NCBI GenBank assembly: GCA_950054155.1
Contig: CATLOT010000012.1
Location: 1-64,000 of the forward strand
Source: an uncultured Bacteriovoracaceae bacterium
Lineage (GTDB): Bacteria > Bdellovibrionota > Bacteriovoracia > Bacteriovoracales > Bacteriovoracaceae
Length of the DNA stretch: 64,000 bases
Reading direction: 5' to 3'
The translations under genes were made by a program, and so were the position numbers. Positions 16,289 through 24,789 of the stretch are shown one piece after another. Under the pieces are notes generated by a model, which saw only the letters and a list, made by a program, of their open reading frames with translations, made no database searches and was not told the origin of the DNA. Each line of letters opens with the position of its first letter. Positions within the stretch are counted from its first letter, which is position 1.

Positions 16289-18292
16289 ATGTCAAACACG
16301 TTCGTAAAGATGACAGTCATCCTGAGTTTTTTTCTCGGTTTTAAGGGGCTTATGGCCCAGAATCTCGTAACTACAGAGTTTAGGGACTCTATTGTCGTCA
16401 CAGGGGAGAGAGAAGTTCAAAGTGGGCTCATCGATGCCCCTGTAAAGGTTGAAGTTCTCAATGAGGAGTATTTTGAGCAGCAGCAGTATCAAGACCTCGC
16501 TGAAGGAATCAATGATATTGCAGGCGTGAGTACCCAAGAGTCCTCAAGGAGAGCAGGTTCACAATCGGCGCTTATTCAAGGCTTTGGCGAAAATAGTGTG
16601 CTCGTTATGATTGATGGAACGCCTGTTTCTCAAAATAGCAGCTTTGGTGTGGATCTTTCTCAAATCAGTACATCCGATATTAAAAAAGTAGAAGTTATAA
16701 AAGGTGGAGCTTCAGCGCTTTATGGCTCTCAGGCTATGGGTGGAGTCATCAATATTGTGACAAAGAGACCGACAAAGAAAACAAAGGCTTCATTACAGGT
16801 TTCATCTTTACAGCCTACGGGGACAAGCGAAGGGATCATCGCCAATTTCCAAGGAAATGCTCAAGGGAGTGTGTTTGGGATCGGCGCCAAAATGAGTTTA
16901 AGTGTCAGAGACCAAGAGAGCTTAGACCTTGATAAGAATTCTCTCATAAAAGATGATGTAGACTATTCTAAGATTCATGGAAGTCTCTATCTTAAGAAAG
17001 ATTTTGGCCTTACAAAAGTTTTTGGTCAGTATATTGGTTTATTTGGAAAAACGATATCAGAGTCATCAAGACCAATAAGTTCGAGCTCCTTTGGTGTTTC
17101 GAGAAATGTCACGGACTCGACATCTTCAAACATTCGACTTGGGATTGAAAGGGAATTTGAAAATGGTAACCTACGGGCTTTAGTTAATAGAGAAATAACT
17201 AAAGATGAGCTCGCTTTAAATGATAATCCTAATACTCCCTATACTGAGACAATTAAAACAACTGATTTTGAAGCAAAGAGATTTGACCTTCTTTATCGAG
17301 ACTTAAAAGTCGCGGGACAAAATCTAACATTTGGAACTCTTGTTAAAGAAGATGAGGTGAGCCAAGAAACGATCAATGAGGCCGTGGCCGGAACAGTGGT
17401 GAGAACTCTTGATATTGATCAGAAAAAGATTCGCTCCTATGAGGCCTTTGTTCAAGATAGTTTCTTCATCGGAAGTTTTGAGGTCGCTCCTGGTGCTCGC
17501 TATCAGTATGATGATAACTTCGGATCATATCTCAGCCCAAAAATAAATATTTCTCATTACTATGACTATAAGGACACAAGCTTTAAGACTTGGGCAACTG
17601 TTGGTACGGGTTATCGTGCTCCGTCGGTAAAAGAGCGATTCTTTACTTTGGATCACACGAGTGTCGCGAACTATATTGTGCAAGGAAATGAGGGGCTAGA
17701 GCCAGAAGAGTCATTGAGCTTTCAACTCGGAGAGGAAGTTCGTTATCGTCAATCATCACTCTATGTGAATTTCTTCCTCAATAGAGTCTCTAATTTAATT
17801 AATACTGTTGAAGTTGAGACCAACACTTCGACGAGAATATTCTCTTACGAAAATGTCGAAGAAGTATATAGTCGAGGTCTAGAACTAGGATTAAAGAGTC
17901 GTTTTTCTGAGCGTCTTTCTGGTTTGTTGAATTTCTCTTACACCGAGACAGTTGATTCTGAGACTGATCTTTTAATTGCAAATCGTCCGCTTTATCAGGC
18001 TATGGGCTCTCTCTCTTATTCATTTCTTCCTAAGTGGAATAGTATTCTACAAGCTCGTTATACAGGTTCGCAGTATAGTGATAATGAAAATTTAAGAACA
18101 AGTCCTTCAAGTACAAATGTTGATTTAAAACTTAATTACGATTGGAATAAGAATTTAAGAATCTTCTCAAGTCTAACTAATATCTTTGATAATGCGCGTG
18201 AGCCCAGCCAAGATCTCGTGGTACCCAGTACGGATTTTCGCTCGGCACGAGGTAGGGAGATTTTTATTGGTCTTAAAGCGAGTATTCTATGA
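16289..18292 (+). CDS. TonB-dependent outer-membrane receptor, probably haem or siderophore
   Basis: A 667-residue receptor. After the signal peptide comes 'RDSIVVTGEREV', a TonB-box-like stretch. The plug domain follows ('VKVEVLNEEYFEQQQYQDLA', 'GVSTQESSRRAGSQSALIQG', 'KKVEVIKGGASALYGSQAMG', 'GVINIVTKRP'). A 22-strand-type barrel ends in 'REIFIGLKASIL'. Such receptors import scarce ligands across the outer membrane using TonB energy. The next gene overlaps by 4 bp (ATGA) and encodes a HmuY-like haem-binding lipoprotein, so haem is the best guess for the ligand. ATG codons at 16289 and 16310 both fit; neither has a strong Shine-Dalgarno. I see no clear Fur box by eye. Closing phenylalanine is replaced by leucine. 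Confidence 0.9.
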   Translation: MSNTFVKMTVILSFFLGFKGLMAQNLVTTEFRDSIVVTGEREVQSGLIDAPVKVEVLNEEYFEQQQYQDLAEGINDIAGVSTQESSRRAGSQSALIQGFGENSVLVMIDGTPVSQNSSFGVDLSQISTSDIKKVEVIKGGASALYGSQAMGGVINIVTKRPTKKTKASLQVSSLQPTGTSEGIIANFQGNAQGSVFGIGAKMSLSVRDQESLDLDKNSLIKDDVDYSKIHGSLYLKKDFGLTKVFGQYIGLFGKTISESSRPISSSSFGVSRNVTDSTSSNIRLGIEREFENGNLRALVNREITKDELALNDNPNTPYTETIKTTDFEAKRFDLLYRDLKVAGQNLTFGTLVKEDEVSQETINEAVAGTVVRTLDIDQKKIRSYEAFVQDSFFIGSFEVAPGARYQYDDNFGSYLSPKINISHYYDYKDTSFKTWATVGTGYRAPSVKERFFTLDHTSVANYIVQGNEGLEPEESLSFQLGEEVRYRQSSLYVNFFLNRVSNLINTVEVETNTSTRIFSYENVEEVYSRGLELGLKSRFSERLSGLLNFSYTETVDSETDLLIANRPLYQAMGSLSYSFLPKWNSILQARYTGSQYSDNENLRTSPSSTNVDLKLNYDWNKNLRIFSSLTNIFDNAREPSQDLVVPSTDFRSARGREIFIGLKASIL

Positions 18293-19446
18293 AATACATC
18301 TTGTGCCTTATTTTCATTCTTTCTATTGGTTGCCGTGAGGTTAAAGAAGCACCGGCCAATAGTGAAGCAGATCTCGATCTCCAAAGCTTTATTGTTAAGC
18401 CCTCTCCTTACGTGGGGGATGAGTCATTAGATGTTTTCTTAGCTCATCCTTGGTATTCATATGACCAAGCAAACCATATTATTTGGCCTGTCTTTCAGCT
18501 TTATTCTTTAAAGACTGATGGTGCTTATTTCAAAATACAGGTAATAGACTACTATGACTCGAATGCAGCACCTGGGAATTATACGATAAGGATTGCCAGA
18601 GAAGGTGAGCCTCCCTATGAAGTCTCGCTAAGTGCGCAAGGTTGCGGCAATGTTTTTACTAATCCCGATTATGATTCTTGTACACAAGACCCTAATCGAA
18701 ATGTTTATACTTACTTTGATGTTTCGACAGGGCAAAGTTGGATAATGTCTGATTTTGAGGCATCTCAAAATACTGAATGGGATATTGCTTTCAACGGTAC
18801 TTCAGGAAAGATTAACTCTGGGGAAAGTGGCCCTGGAAGTACACGGATAGCTCCTCTTTATCTTTATCAAGGCTTTTTCCCTAATGGTGCTGCCGATTTT
18901 CAACGATTGGCTCAAATAAGTTTTGGAGACAAGGGGCGAGAAATCTTTAATCTTGATTTGAATCTTCGAAATATTCCCTTTAGCCTTCCTGCTGGAGTAG
19001 AGCGTGTTGTAAATGAGCCAGACTGGTTAATTTCTGAAGACGATGGTTTTTCAGCAAAGAGCTCGAACTGGTGGATCGTTAAAGGGAGTGACGGTAATTC
19101 TTATACCAAGTTTAGAGTTTTAAAGATTGAAGAGGAAGAGAGTGGCAATGATATTGAATCAAAAATTACACTCGAATACGCTATCCAAACGAAAAATAGC
19201 GTTTCTTTTTCCACTCTCAGAGAATGGACACTCCCTTTGATCTCCTCTGGAACACGTTTGATTCGCTGGTGCTTAGACTTTGATACCGAGTCAGTCATTG
19301 AGTGCAGTGAAAGCGGTCACGAATTAAGATTTAGTTCTCTCAGTCGTCGTGGGCGAAGGCAGTGGCGCTTTAATGTGAGCTTAGGCGCCATCGGACCAAT
19401 TGATAATGAACAAATTATTGACTGGGTAAGTGCACCACAAGATTAA
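18289..19446 (+). CDS. HmuY-family haem-binding-like lipoprotein
   Basis: A 385-residue lipoprotein with lipobox 'LSIGC' at residue 15. The segment 'VYTYFDVSTGQSWIMSDFEA' followed by 'NTEWDIAFNGTSGKINSG' matches the start of the HmuY fold, where YFDFS and WDIAF-type blocks are diagnostic. HmuY proteins capture haem at the cell surface and pass it to a TonB receptor. The gene overlaps the receptor by 4 bp, implying translational coupling. It is longer than classical HmuY (about 215 residues), with an added N-terminal beta domain (residues 30-120) and a long C-terminal part. The haem-ligand histidines of Porphyromonas HmuY are not obviously conserved, so the ligand is inferred from context. Confidence 0.72.
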   Translation: MKYILCLIFILSIGCREVKEAPANSEADLDLQSFIVKPSPYVGDESLDVFLAHPWYSYDQANHIIWPVFQLYSLKTDGAYFKIQVIDYYDSNAAPGNYTIRIAREGEPPYEVSLSAQGCGNVFTNPDYDSCTQDPNRNVYTYFDVSTGQSWIMSDFEASQNTEWDIAFNGTSGKINSGESGPGSTRIAPLYLYQGFFPNGAADFQRLAQISFGDKGREIFNLDLNLRNIPFSLPAGVERVVNEPDWLISEDDGFSAKSSNWWIVKGSDGNSYTKFRVLKIEEEESGNDIESKITLEYAIQTKNSVSFSTLREWTLPLISSGTRLIRWCLDFDTESVIECSESGHELRFSSLSRRGRRQWRFNVSLGAIGPIDNEQIIDWVSAPQD

Positions 19447-21419
19447 AAAGAGTATCTGACTCGTACACCATAACTAGCAGGTGGACCCACTTGAACAAAT
19501 CTTTCGTCATTGAAGTTCGGCGGACGGTTTCCAAAAAAGAAAGCCCTTGTTTCGCTTCTGTCATTAAAGATATTTCTCCCCCAAAGGCTCGCCTTTAACT
19601 TTTTAAAGGACCATTGTATTTGAAAGTTCGTCATGAACGTCTTAGGGGAGACTTCGTCATGAGAGTTACCAAAATAGAAGCTATCGCGATATTGGTTTTC
19701 AATGGAGAAAGATATGTCTCTGTTTATATTAAAGGTATTTGTGAGAAGTAAATCGTATTCTGGTGCATAAGAGAAGGAGCGACCTTTTAGATTACGTGCT
19801 CCATATTGGTAGTGGGAATACTCTGATACATTATAGGCTTGTATGAACTTCACATTATACCAATCGGTCGCCTGATAGTTGGCCGTTAGCTCTCCTCCAA
19901 AACCTCGCCCTCGGGTTCCGTTGTCTGTATAGAATGTGTAAGAGCTTGGGTCACTTGGATTATCTTGATAAGAGGTTTTGACTTGGATGTTTTCTCTTAG
20001 ATTGTAAAAGAGATCAGAAGTGAGTGACCATCTCTCTTTATTGAGTTCCATTTTTAAAGCTAACGAGTAGAGGACCTCATCAGAGAAAACTCTTCGGTCA
20101 GAGGAAATGGAGGATCCAATATTGACACCTCCTGGTTTGAATCCACGGGAAAGAGAAAGACTATAATTTGCAGATTTAGCTTCTATTGAAGCTCCTAACC
20201 TTGCTCCCCAGAGGACCTCGCTAGGGTTATAATAATTGAGATTATTATCTTCATAAGATGAGTTTACAGATTCTGCTCTTACCCCTGAGAAGAGAGTCAT
20301 ACCTGAATTTAAGTCATACTGAGTTTCATGATAAAGTGAGAACTTTTGTCTTTGAAGCTCTGCTTTAACGTCTTTACGAGGTGATTCATTCTTAAATCCC
20401 CATTCTCTTGATTTATCGCTGTAGTGCTTAAAGTAGACACCTGTTTGATGAGTGAATCGTCCATTTGACTGGATTAATCGCTCATCTAAGCTTAAGGTCT
20501 TAATTTTATGGGTAAACTTTATGTCATAGTCATAGTCTTGATTCCAGCCTGCTAAGCTATTCCAAAAAGGATCATTCCCCCAGTCTTCATCATAAGAATA
20601 CAGGGTATCTGTAAGATGGCCGCTAGCAATGGATTTGATTTGGAAGGTACTTTTCTTATAGTTATGACTTAAGGAGATTCCATGTGTTCTCTGGTCATCT
20701 GAGCCTGGCTTGTCACTCGTTGTGTTTTTAGAGTTGGTGAAGTTAAAGATGTCATAGCCATTATTAAAGTCAAAAGAGTGAAGAGCTAGAGAAAAATCAT
20801 TAAAATCTATTCTTGATTTGATGCTGAGTTCATCTCGATGATTGGTATCTTCTCTGTTGAGATATGTGTTCGTAAAGTAGCCATCACTTTTGAGATAATT
20901 TACAGACAAAAAGGCATTGATATCGGAATAGGATAGGGACTGCTGTAACCCTATGTCAGTAGTATTAAAAGACGATCGCTCTATATGAAATGACGAGCTT
21001 TTATTTTTAGGCGATTTTGTGGAGGAGATAATCATTCCAGCGAGTGCCGAAGGGCCAATGAGAGTATTTTGAGGTCCTTTGTAAACTTCTAAACTTTGAC
21101 TTCCTTGAAGACTTAGAACACCTCCAACGCCGGTATAGTCGATATTATCAATGATGACGGAAACACTCGAGTTAGGCATGCCTTCATAAGCACTCCTTTC
21201 CCCAATCCCTCTTAATTGAAAATAGCGTGGTCGATTTGTTCCTCCCGCACTTGTAAGATTAGGCAGATTGAGGTCTTGGATATGATTTCTGTCTTCAAGA
21301 AGTTCAGCTTCAACCCTATAAGTGGAGTAATAGCTTTCAAAATTCTTAGAGCTTGATGGTTTGGCCAAAATAACGGATGGGGGAAGTTGTACAGCTGCAC
21401 CAAGTAAAAGAGGTGTCAT
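19443..21419 (-). CDS. TPP-riboswitch-controlled TonB-dependent receptor (probable thiamin uptake)
   Basis: A 658-residue outer-membrane receptor. It has a short signal peptide, a plug ('RYFQLRGIGERSAYEGMPNS', 'VSVIIDNIDYTGVGGVLSLQ', 'SLEVYKGPQNTLIGPSALAG') and a barrel ending in 'ASYGVRVRYSF' with the terminal phenylalanine. A complete TPP riboswitch sits directly upstream, so the ligand is probably thiamin or a precursor; such riboswitch-linked receptors are known in other Gram-negatives. The stop overlaps that of the convergent HmuY gene by 4 bp. No inner-membrane thiamin transporter or thi gene is visible in the window. The N-terminus carries no obvious TonB box before the plug, which begins unusually close to the signal cleavage site. 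Confidence 0.9.
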   Translation of the reverse strand: MTPLLLGAAVQLPPSVILAKPSSSKNFESYYSTYRVEAELLEDRNHIQDLNLPNLTSAGGTNRPRYFQLRGIGERSAYEGMPNSSVSVIIDNIDYTGVGGVLSLQGSQSLEVYKGPQNTLIGPSALAGMIISSTKSPKNKSSSFHIERSSFNTTDIGLQQSLSYSDINAFLSVNYLKSDGYFTNTYLNREDTNHRDELSIKSRIDFNDFSLALHSFDFNNGYDIFNFTNSKNTTSDKPGSDDQRTHGISLSHNYKKSTFQIKSIASGHLTDTLYSYDEDWGNDPFWNSLAGWNQDYDYDIKFTHKIKTLSLDERLIQSNGRFTHQTGVYFKHYSDKSREWGFKNESPRKDVKAELQRQKFSLYHETQYDLNSGMTLFSGVRAESVNSSYEDNNLNYYNPSEVLWGARLGASIEAKSANYSLSLSRGFKPGGVNIGSSISSDRRVFSDEVLYSLALKMELNKERWSLTSDLFYNLRENIQVKTSYQDNPSDPSSYTFYTDNGTRGRGFGGELTANYQATDWYNVKFIQAYNVSEYSHYQYGARNLKGRSFSYAPEYDLLLTNTFNINRDISFSIENQYRDSFYFGNSHDEVSPKTFMTNFQIQWSFKKLKASLWGRNIFNDRSETRAFFFGNRPPNFNDERFVQVGPPASYGVRVRYSF

Positions 21420-21424
21420 GGATA

Positions 21425-21512
21425 CTCCTAATTCCTACGCAGGTCTTAACCCGGTCAGGTTCAAAGGGTTCCAATTATTTGGTCTCAGCTTTTTATAAGC
21501 ACCCCTTTAGGT
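21425..21512 (-). promoter_or_regulatory. TPP (THI-box) riboswitch
   Basis: Minus-strand RNA contains the conserved core in order: GGGGTGC (21505-21499), GCTGAGA (21490-21484), ACCCTTTGAACCTGA (about 21470-21456), and GCGTAGGAA (21440-21432). The closing P1 helix is CCTAA (21511-21507) with TTAGG (21431-21427). That TTAGG is part of the Shine-Dalgarno TAGGAG, 6 nt before the ATG at 21419. Ligand binding would therefore mask the ribosome site directly, implying translational OFF control by thiamin pyrophosphate. Confidence 0.96.
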
Positions 21513-21572
21513 TCGGTGCCATTCATCCCAGAAAAGTGTGGTTCTTGTCAAGTTCTGTGAAGGTGGATTTTT

Positions 21573-24500
21573 TTATCTTCCGACATAGTCTTTTCGAAGA
21601 TCGTAATAAAGGTATCCTCCAACTGACTGATTGATCGCTTGGATACCCATCGCTTGGGTTAGACCTCGGATGGGTCTGTCTGCATTTCGACAAAGAGTTG
21701 CATAGGTCATGTAACCCGCAATCATATTTCGAGGAATTCCGGCAAGAGCATTATAGCCACGGTCATAGAGGTACTTGTCGGCCATCACACTTCCTACGCC
21801 ATGAACACCCTTTGCGTCTTCATAGAACTCTTTAATAATAGCTTCTCGTATTTGGGCCTTAAGCTCCGGGTCCTGTAGACTCACACTACTGAGGGGGCCA
21901 GTAAATGTCTTTCCACCAATGGATATTTCTGTTTGATTAAAGTAGCCTTCCATTTCAGGGGTCGTGAGTGCATGCTCAAATTGGGCCATTAAACTATTCT
22001 CTATTCGTTCAACGATCTTCTCTTCTTCAATGTATTTGTCATATTTTTGAAGGGCACTTAATTGATCAGGGTTATTTTGAATACGTTGAATTTGATCTTC
22101 GACATCTTCTTCTGAGATGCCATAAACGCTAGAGAAAATAGCGGCATCAAGTCCACCTACGACTGCGCCAACTGCTGTTGCTTGACCATAACGACCTGCA
22201 AGTGTGCTTGAGGGAGCAGATTGAATCTTTGCGCCAATTTTACTTAAAATAACTGCTAAAGATAGTTCGTATGTTAAGTCTTTATAAAAATCAAAGTCTT
22301 TCGGTCTGTCGTTATTTGCCATCGTAAAGGTCGCGGCCGTACTACTAAGACCAAAGCCCACGGTAAAGTTTGTGAAGACTTTTGCACCTCTTCGATGTTG
22401 CTCAGTCACTTTATTGGCCCTACAGCCGTAGACTCTCTCTTGTGTAGCCCTTCTTGCTTCAAGGGCATCATCTGCCGCTCTTGTGTAGGCTTCGTCCTGA
22501 TCGAGACCTTGTCGTAGATATTTCTCTAGGGAGGCATGATAAGTACCTTCCTCAAGTCTTCTCATATTTTCTTGAGCTTTCTTAAAGCTTCTTTGCATAT
22601 GTGCCCTTCTTAATTTAACAACAGGGGAACTAGAGCTCGCTTTCGCCAGAGTTTGTGAGCCAGAGAAGGTTTCTAAGAAAAGCTTTTGTTGCTTTGCTGA
22701 CAATTGATTGAAGTAGACGAGTGTTGTTTCAATCTCTTTTTGAAGTTTTGTCGCTTCCGCTGAGCCCGCAGGAACTGCCTTTATTCTGTCACCATATTTT
22801 TGGAGAAGATCAACGAACATTGTCATTTCTTCACTATTAGATTTCGGAAGGGGTTTGGGGGTAATACCAACCCATTCTTGAAGATCACGGGGAATCTTTT
22901 TTATTCCAGTAGGTTCGTTTCCTTTTATTCCAAGATTAAGCATTGTATCGATCACGTTTTTATCGAGTTTACCTTCTAGACTAGACTGATTTATTATATC
23001 AGTTACTCTTTCAATATTATTTGGCTGATCCTTTAGGGCTACTGAACTTCCTCTAAATCCTTTTACAATGTCTGGTGCTATACCTGCTATCGCACCAACG
23101 CTGAGAAAAGCGATGTCTTTGAGGCACTCATTGTATTGATTAGTAACGGTCATTTGAAGATCATCACCATCACAGCTTACTGCTGTTTCAGCCTTGTCAA
23201 AGTTTGTTAGGTTTCTTCTCGCCATTCGACAGCTTCTAATGGTGTCAACACCTTGATTGTAAATGGCCGCACCTTCAAGACCTAGTACTGCTGCCGAAGA
23301 TAAGGCCTTAATGCGTTTACCTCTTACAAAGACCTTTCCTGCAACAGTAGCCAAACGAACAAAGCCTCCGACTCCACCCATTAAGAAACCTGCACCAATT
23401 GAGGCAACGTCAATGGCAGCATTTTTATAAGTGTTCACACTATCACTTTTCTCGTCGATGCATTGATTAGCTTTGAGAAGCTTATAGGAGTTAATCATGT
23501 CAGGATCATCGTTGTTTTCGTATTCCTCAAGGTTTAAGGGTGGGCTAAGTGAAATGATCTCTTGGAACTTGTTACAGTTTTTCTTCTGATCAAGACAAGC
23601 AATGCCTTGGTTAGCATCATCAAATCGCTTAAGAAGTTCTTTTCTATCGGATTTAAATTGCTTGATCATCGAGTGGCCAATGTCCGAGATGAGAGACCTC
23701 TTGCGAGCATCTCGAAGAGAAGGATCTTCTTCATTTTCGGCATTATTCTTTATTCTTCGTTTTAATTTTTTAAGGTCCTTTTGAAATTCTTTGCCCTGAA
23801 TCCAAGGAATAGTAGAGAGAATGTCTTGTTGGTTGGCTTTTAAATCCTCTAGGACTAATCTGAGTTGTTCAATTTGTTCTTGATTGGGTTGAGGTCCCGG
23901 TCCAGCACGGCGGTTTCTCATTGACCTAATCTTTCTTTCTGTCTTTTCAATTAAGTCATCTAGTTGAAGAGAGGTTTCTAGGGTGTCATGGGTCATTTTC
24001 GCCTGAAAGGCTACGCGACCCCTTCGTTTTGGACAACTTGTGAATGTCTCACAACTTTCTTTCACGAGCCGAGAAATATTGGCATTACAGTGAATTTCTT
24101 TTTCGACAATTTCCCTACCTAGAATATTGTCGAGGTTGTTAAGGCCTCGCATAGACTGTAAGGCAATTGACTCGAGCTGTTTTTGACGAAGATTGTGAGC
24201 TGCCTGAAGCATTGCTGATTGAAAATGATAGTCATCATCATCCGTACCTAAGGCCTCTTGGCACTGAAAAGCAAAATGCTGGTAAAGGCCGTCCCTGCCG
24301 CTTCTTTCAGAGAAACTCTTCTTTACACTCTCGAGTTCTTCGCTAGTAAGAACGAGGTCTTGAGTACATTGATTAAATGGTCGTTCGCTATGAAAGAGTG
24401 AGTAAACGCTAAATCTCTGGGTAGATCTAAAGGTTTTTCTAATATCCTCGTTACAAGCTTCATCATTAACAAGAGACAATCTATTACTTAACCTCTCAGC

Positions 24501-24647
24501 CTGGCAGGGGTCTACACTCGTGGGTTGCATTCCCACTTGGAGGTACTTGTTCATAATTTCTAAGCTCTCACGTTCAGGAGTTTGAGCGAGAGTTACTTGG
24601 AAGGTGATAGCACCAATTAATAGAGTAAAAAGGAAAGAAAGCTTCAT
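21573..24647 (-). CDS. Large secreted protein of unknown function with internal hydrophobic segments
   Basis: A 1024-residue protein with a signal peptide (cleavage after VTLA). It is cysteine-containing and mostly helical. A charged coiled-coil-like region lies at about 225-340, and glycine-rich hydrophobic stretches follow: 'VASIGAGFLMGGVGGF' near 430, 'DIAFLSVGAIAGIAPDIVKG' near 535 and 'TAVGAVVGGLDAAIFSSVYG' near 860. These look like glycine-zipper membrane-insertion segments rather than ordinary transporter helices. I recognise no catalytic domain. It is divergent from the ART-like/Fic pair (142-nt gap), so all three could be co-regulated. A secreted, membrane-active effector or surface protein is possible, but this is inference. 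Confidence 0.75.
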   Translation of the reverse strand: MKLSFLFTLLIGAITFQVTLAQTPERESLEIMNKYLQVGMQPTSVDPCQAERLSNRLSLVNDEACNEDIRKTFRSTQRFSVYSLFHSERPFNQCTQDLVLTSEELESVKKSFSERSGRDGLYQHFAFQCQEALGTDDDDYHFQSAMLQAAHNLRQKQLESIALQSMRGLNNLDNILGREIVEKEIHCNANISRLVKESCETFTSCPKRRGRVAFQAKMTHDTLETSLQLDDLIEKTERKIRSMRNRRAGPGPQPNQEQIEQLRLVLEDLKANQQDILSTIPWIQGKEFQKDLKKLKRRIKNNAENEEDPSLRDARKRSLISDIGHSMIKQFKSDRKELLKRFDDANQGIACLDQKKNCNKFQEIISLSPPLNLEEYENNDDPDMINSYKLLKANQCIDEKSDSVNTYKNAAIDVASIGAGFLMGGVGGFVRLATVAGKVFVRGKRIKALSSAAVLGLEGAAIYNQGVDTIRSCRMARRNLTNFDKAETAVSCDGDDLQMTVTNQYNECLKDIAFLSVGAIAGIAPDIVKGFRGSSVALKDQPNNIERVTDIINQSSLEGKLDKNVIDTMLNLGIKGNEPTGIKKIPRDLQEWVGITPKPLPKSNSEEMTMFVDLLQKYGDRIKAVPAGSAEATKLQKEIETTLVYFNQLSAKQQKLFLETFSGSQTLAKASSSSPVVKLRRAHMQRSFKKAQENMRRLEEGTYHASLEKYLRQGLDQDEAYTRAADDALEARRATQERVYGCRANKVTEQHRRGAKVFTNFTVGFGLSSTAATFTMANNDRPKDFDFYKDLTYELSLAVILSKIGAKIQSAPSSTLAGRYGQATAVGAVVGGLDAAIFSSVYGISEEDVEDQIQRIQNNPDQLSALQKYDKYIEEEKIVERIENSLMAQFEHALTTPEMEGYFNQTEISIGGKTFTGPLSSVSLQDPELKAQIREAIIKEFYEDAKGVHGVGSVMADKYLYDRGYNALAGIPRNMIAGYMTYATLCRNADRPIRGLTQAMGIQAINQSVGGYLYYDLRKDYVGR

Positions 24648-24789
24648 AAAAACAACAATTACCTCACACTAACGTAGTTTATTTATCGGTTTAATCGATA
24701 TAATTATTCAATTTTTTTAGAGGGTTAACCTATTAAAATGTGGAAAAAATTTATTTAATTTTTGGGCATAAACATCCGACAAGGGAGCC

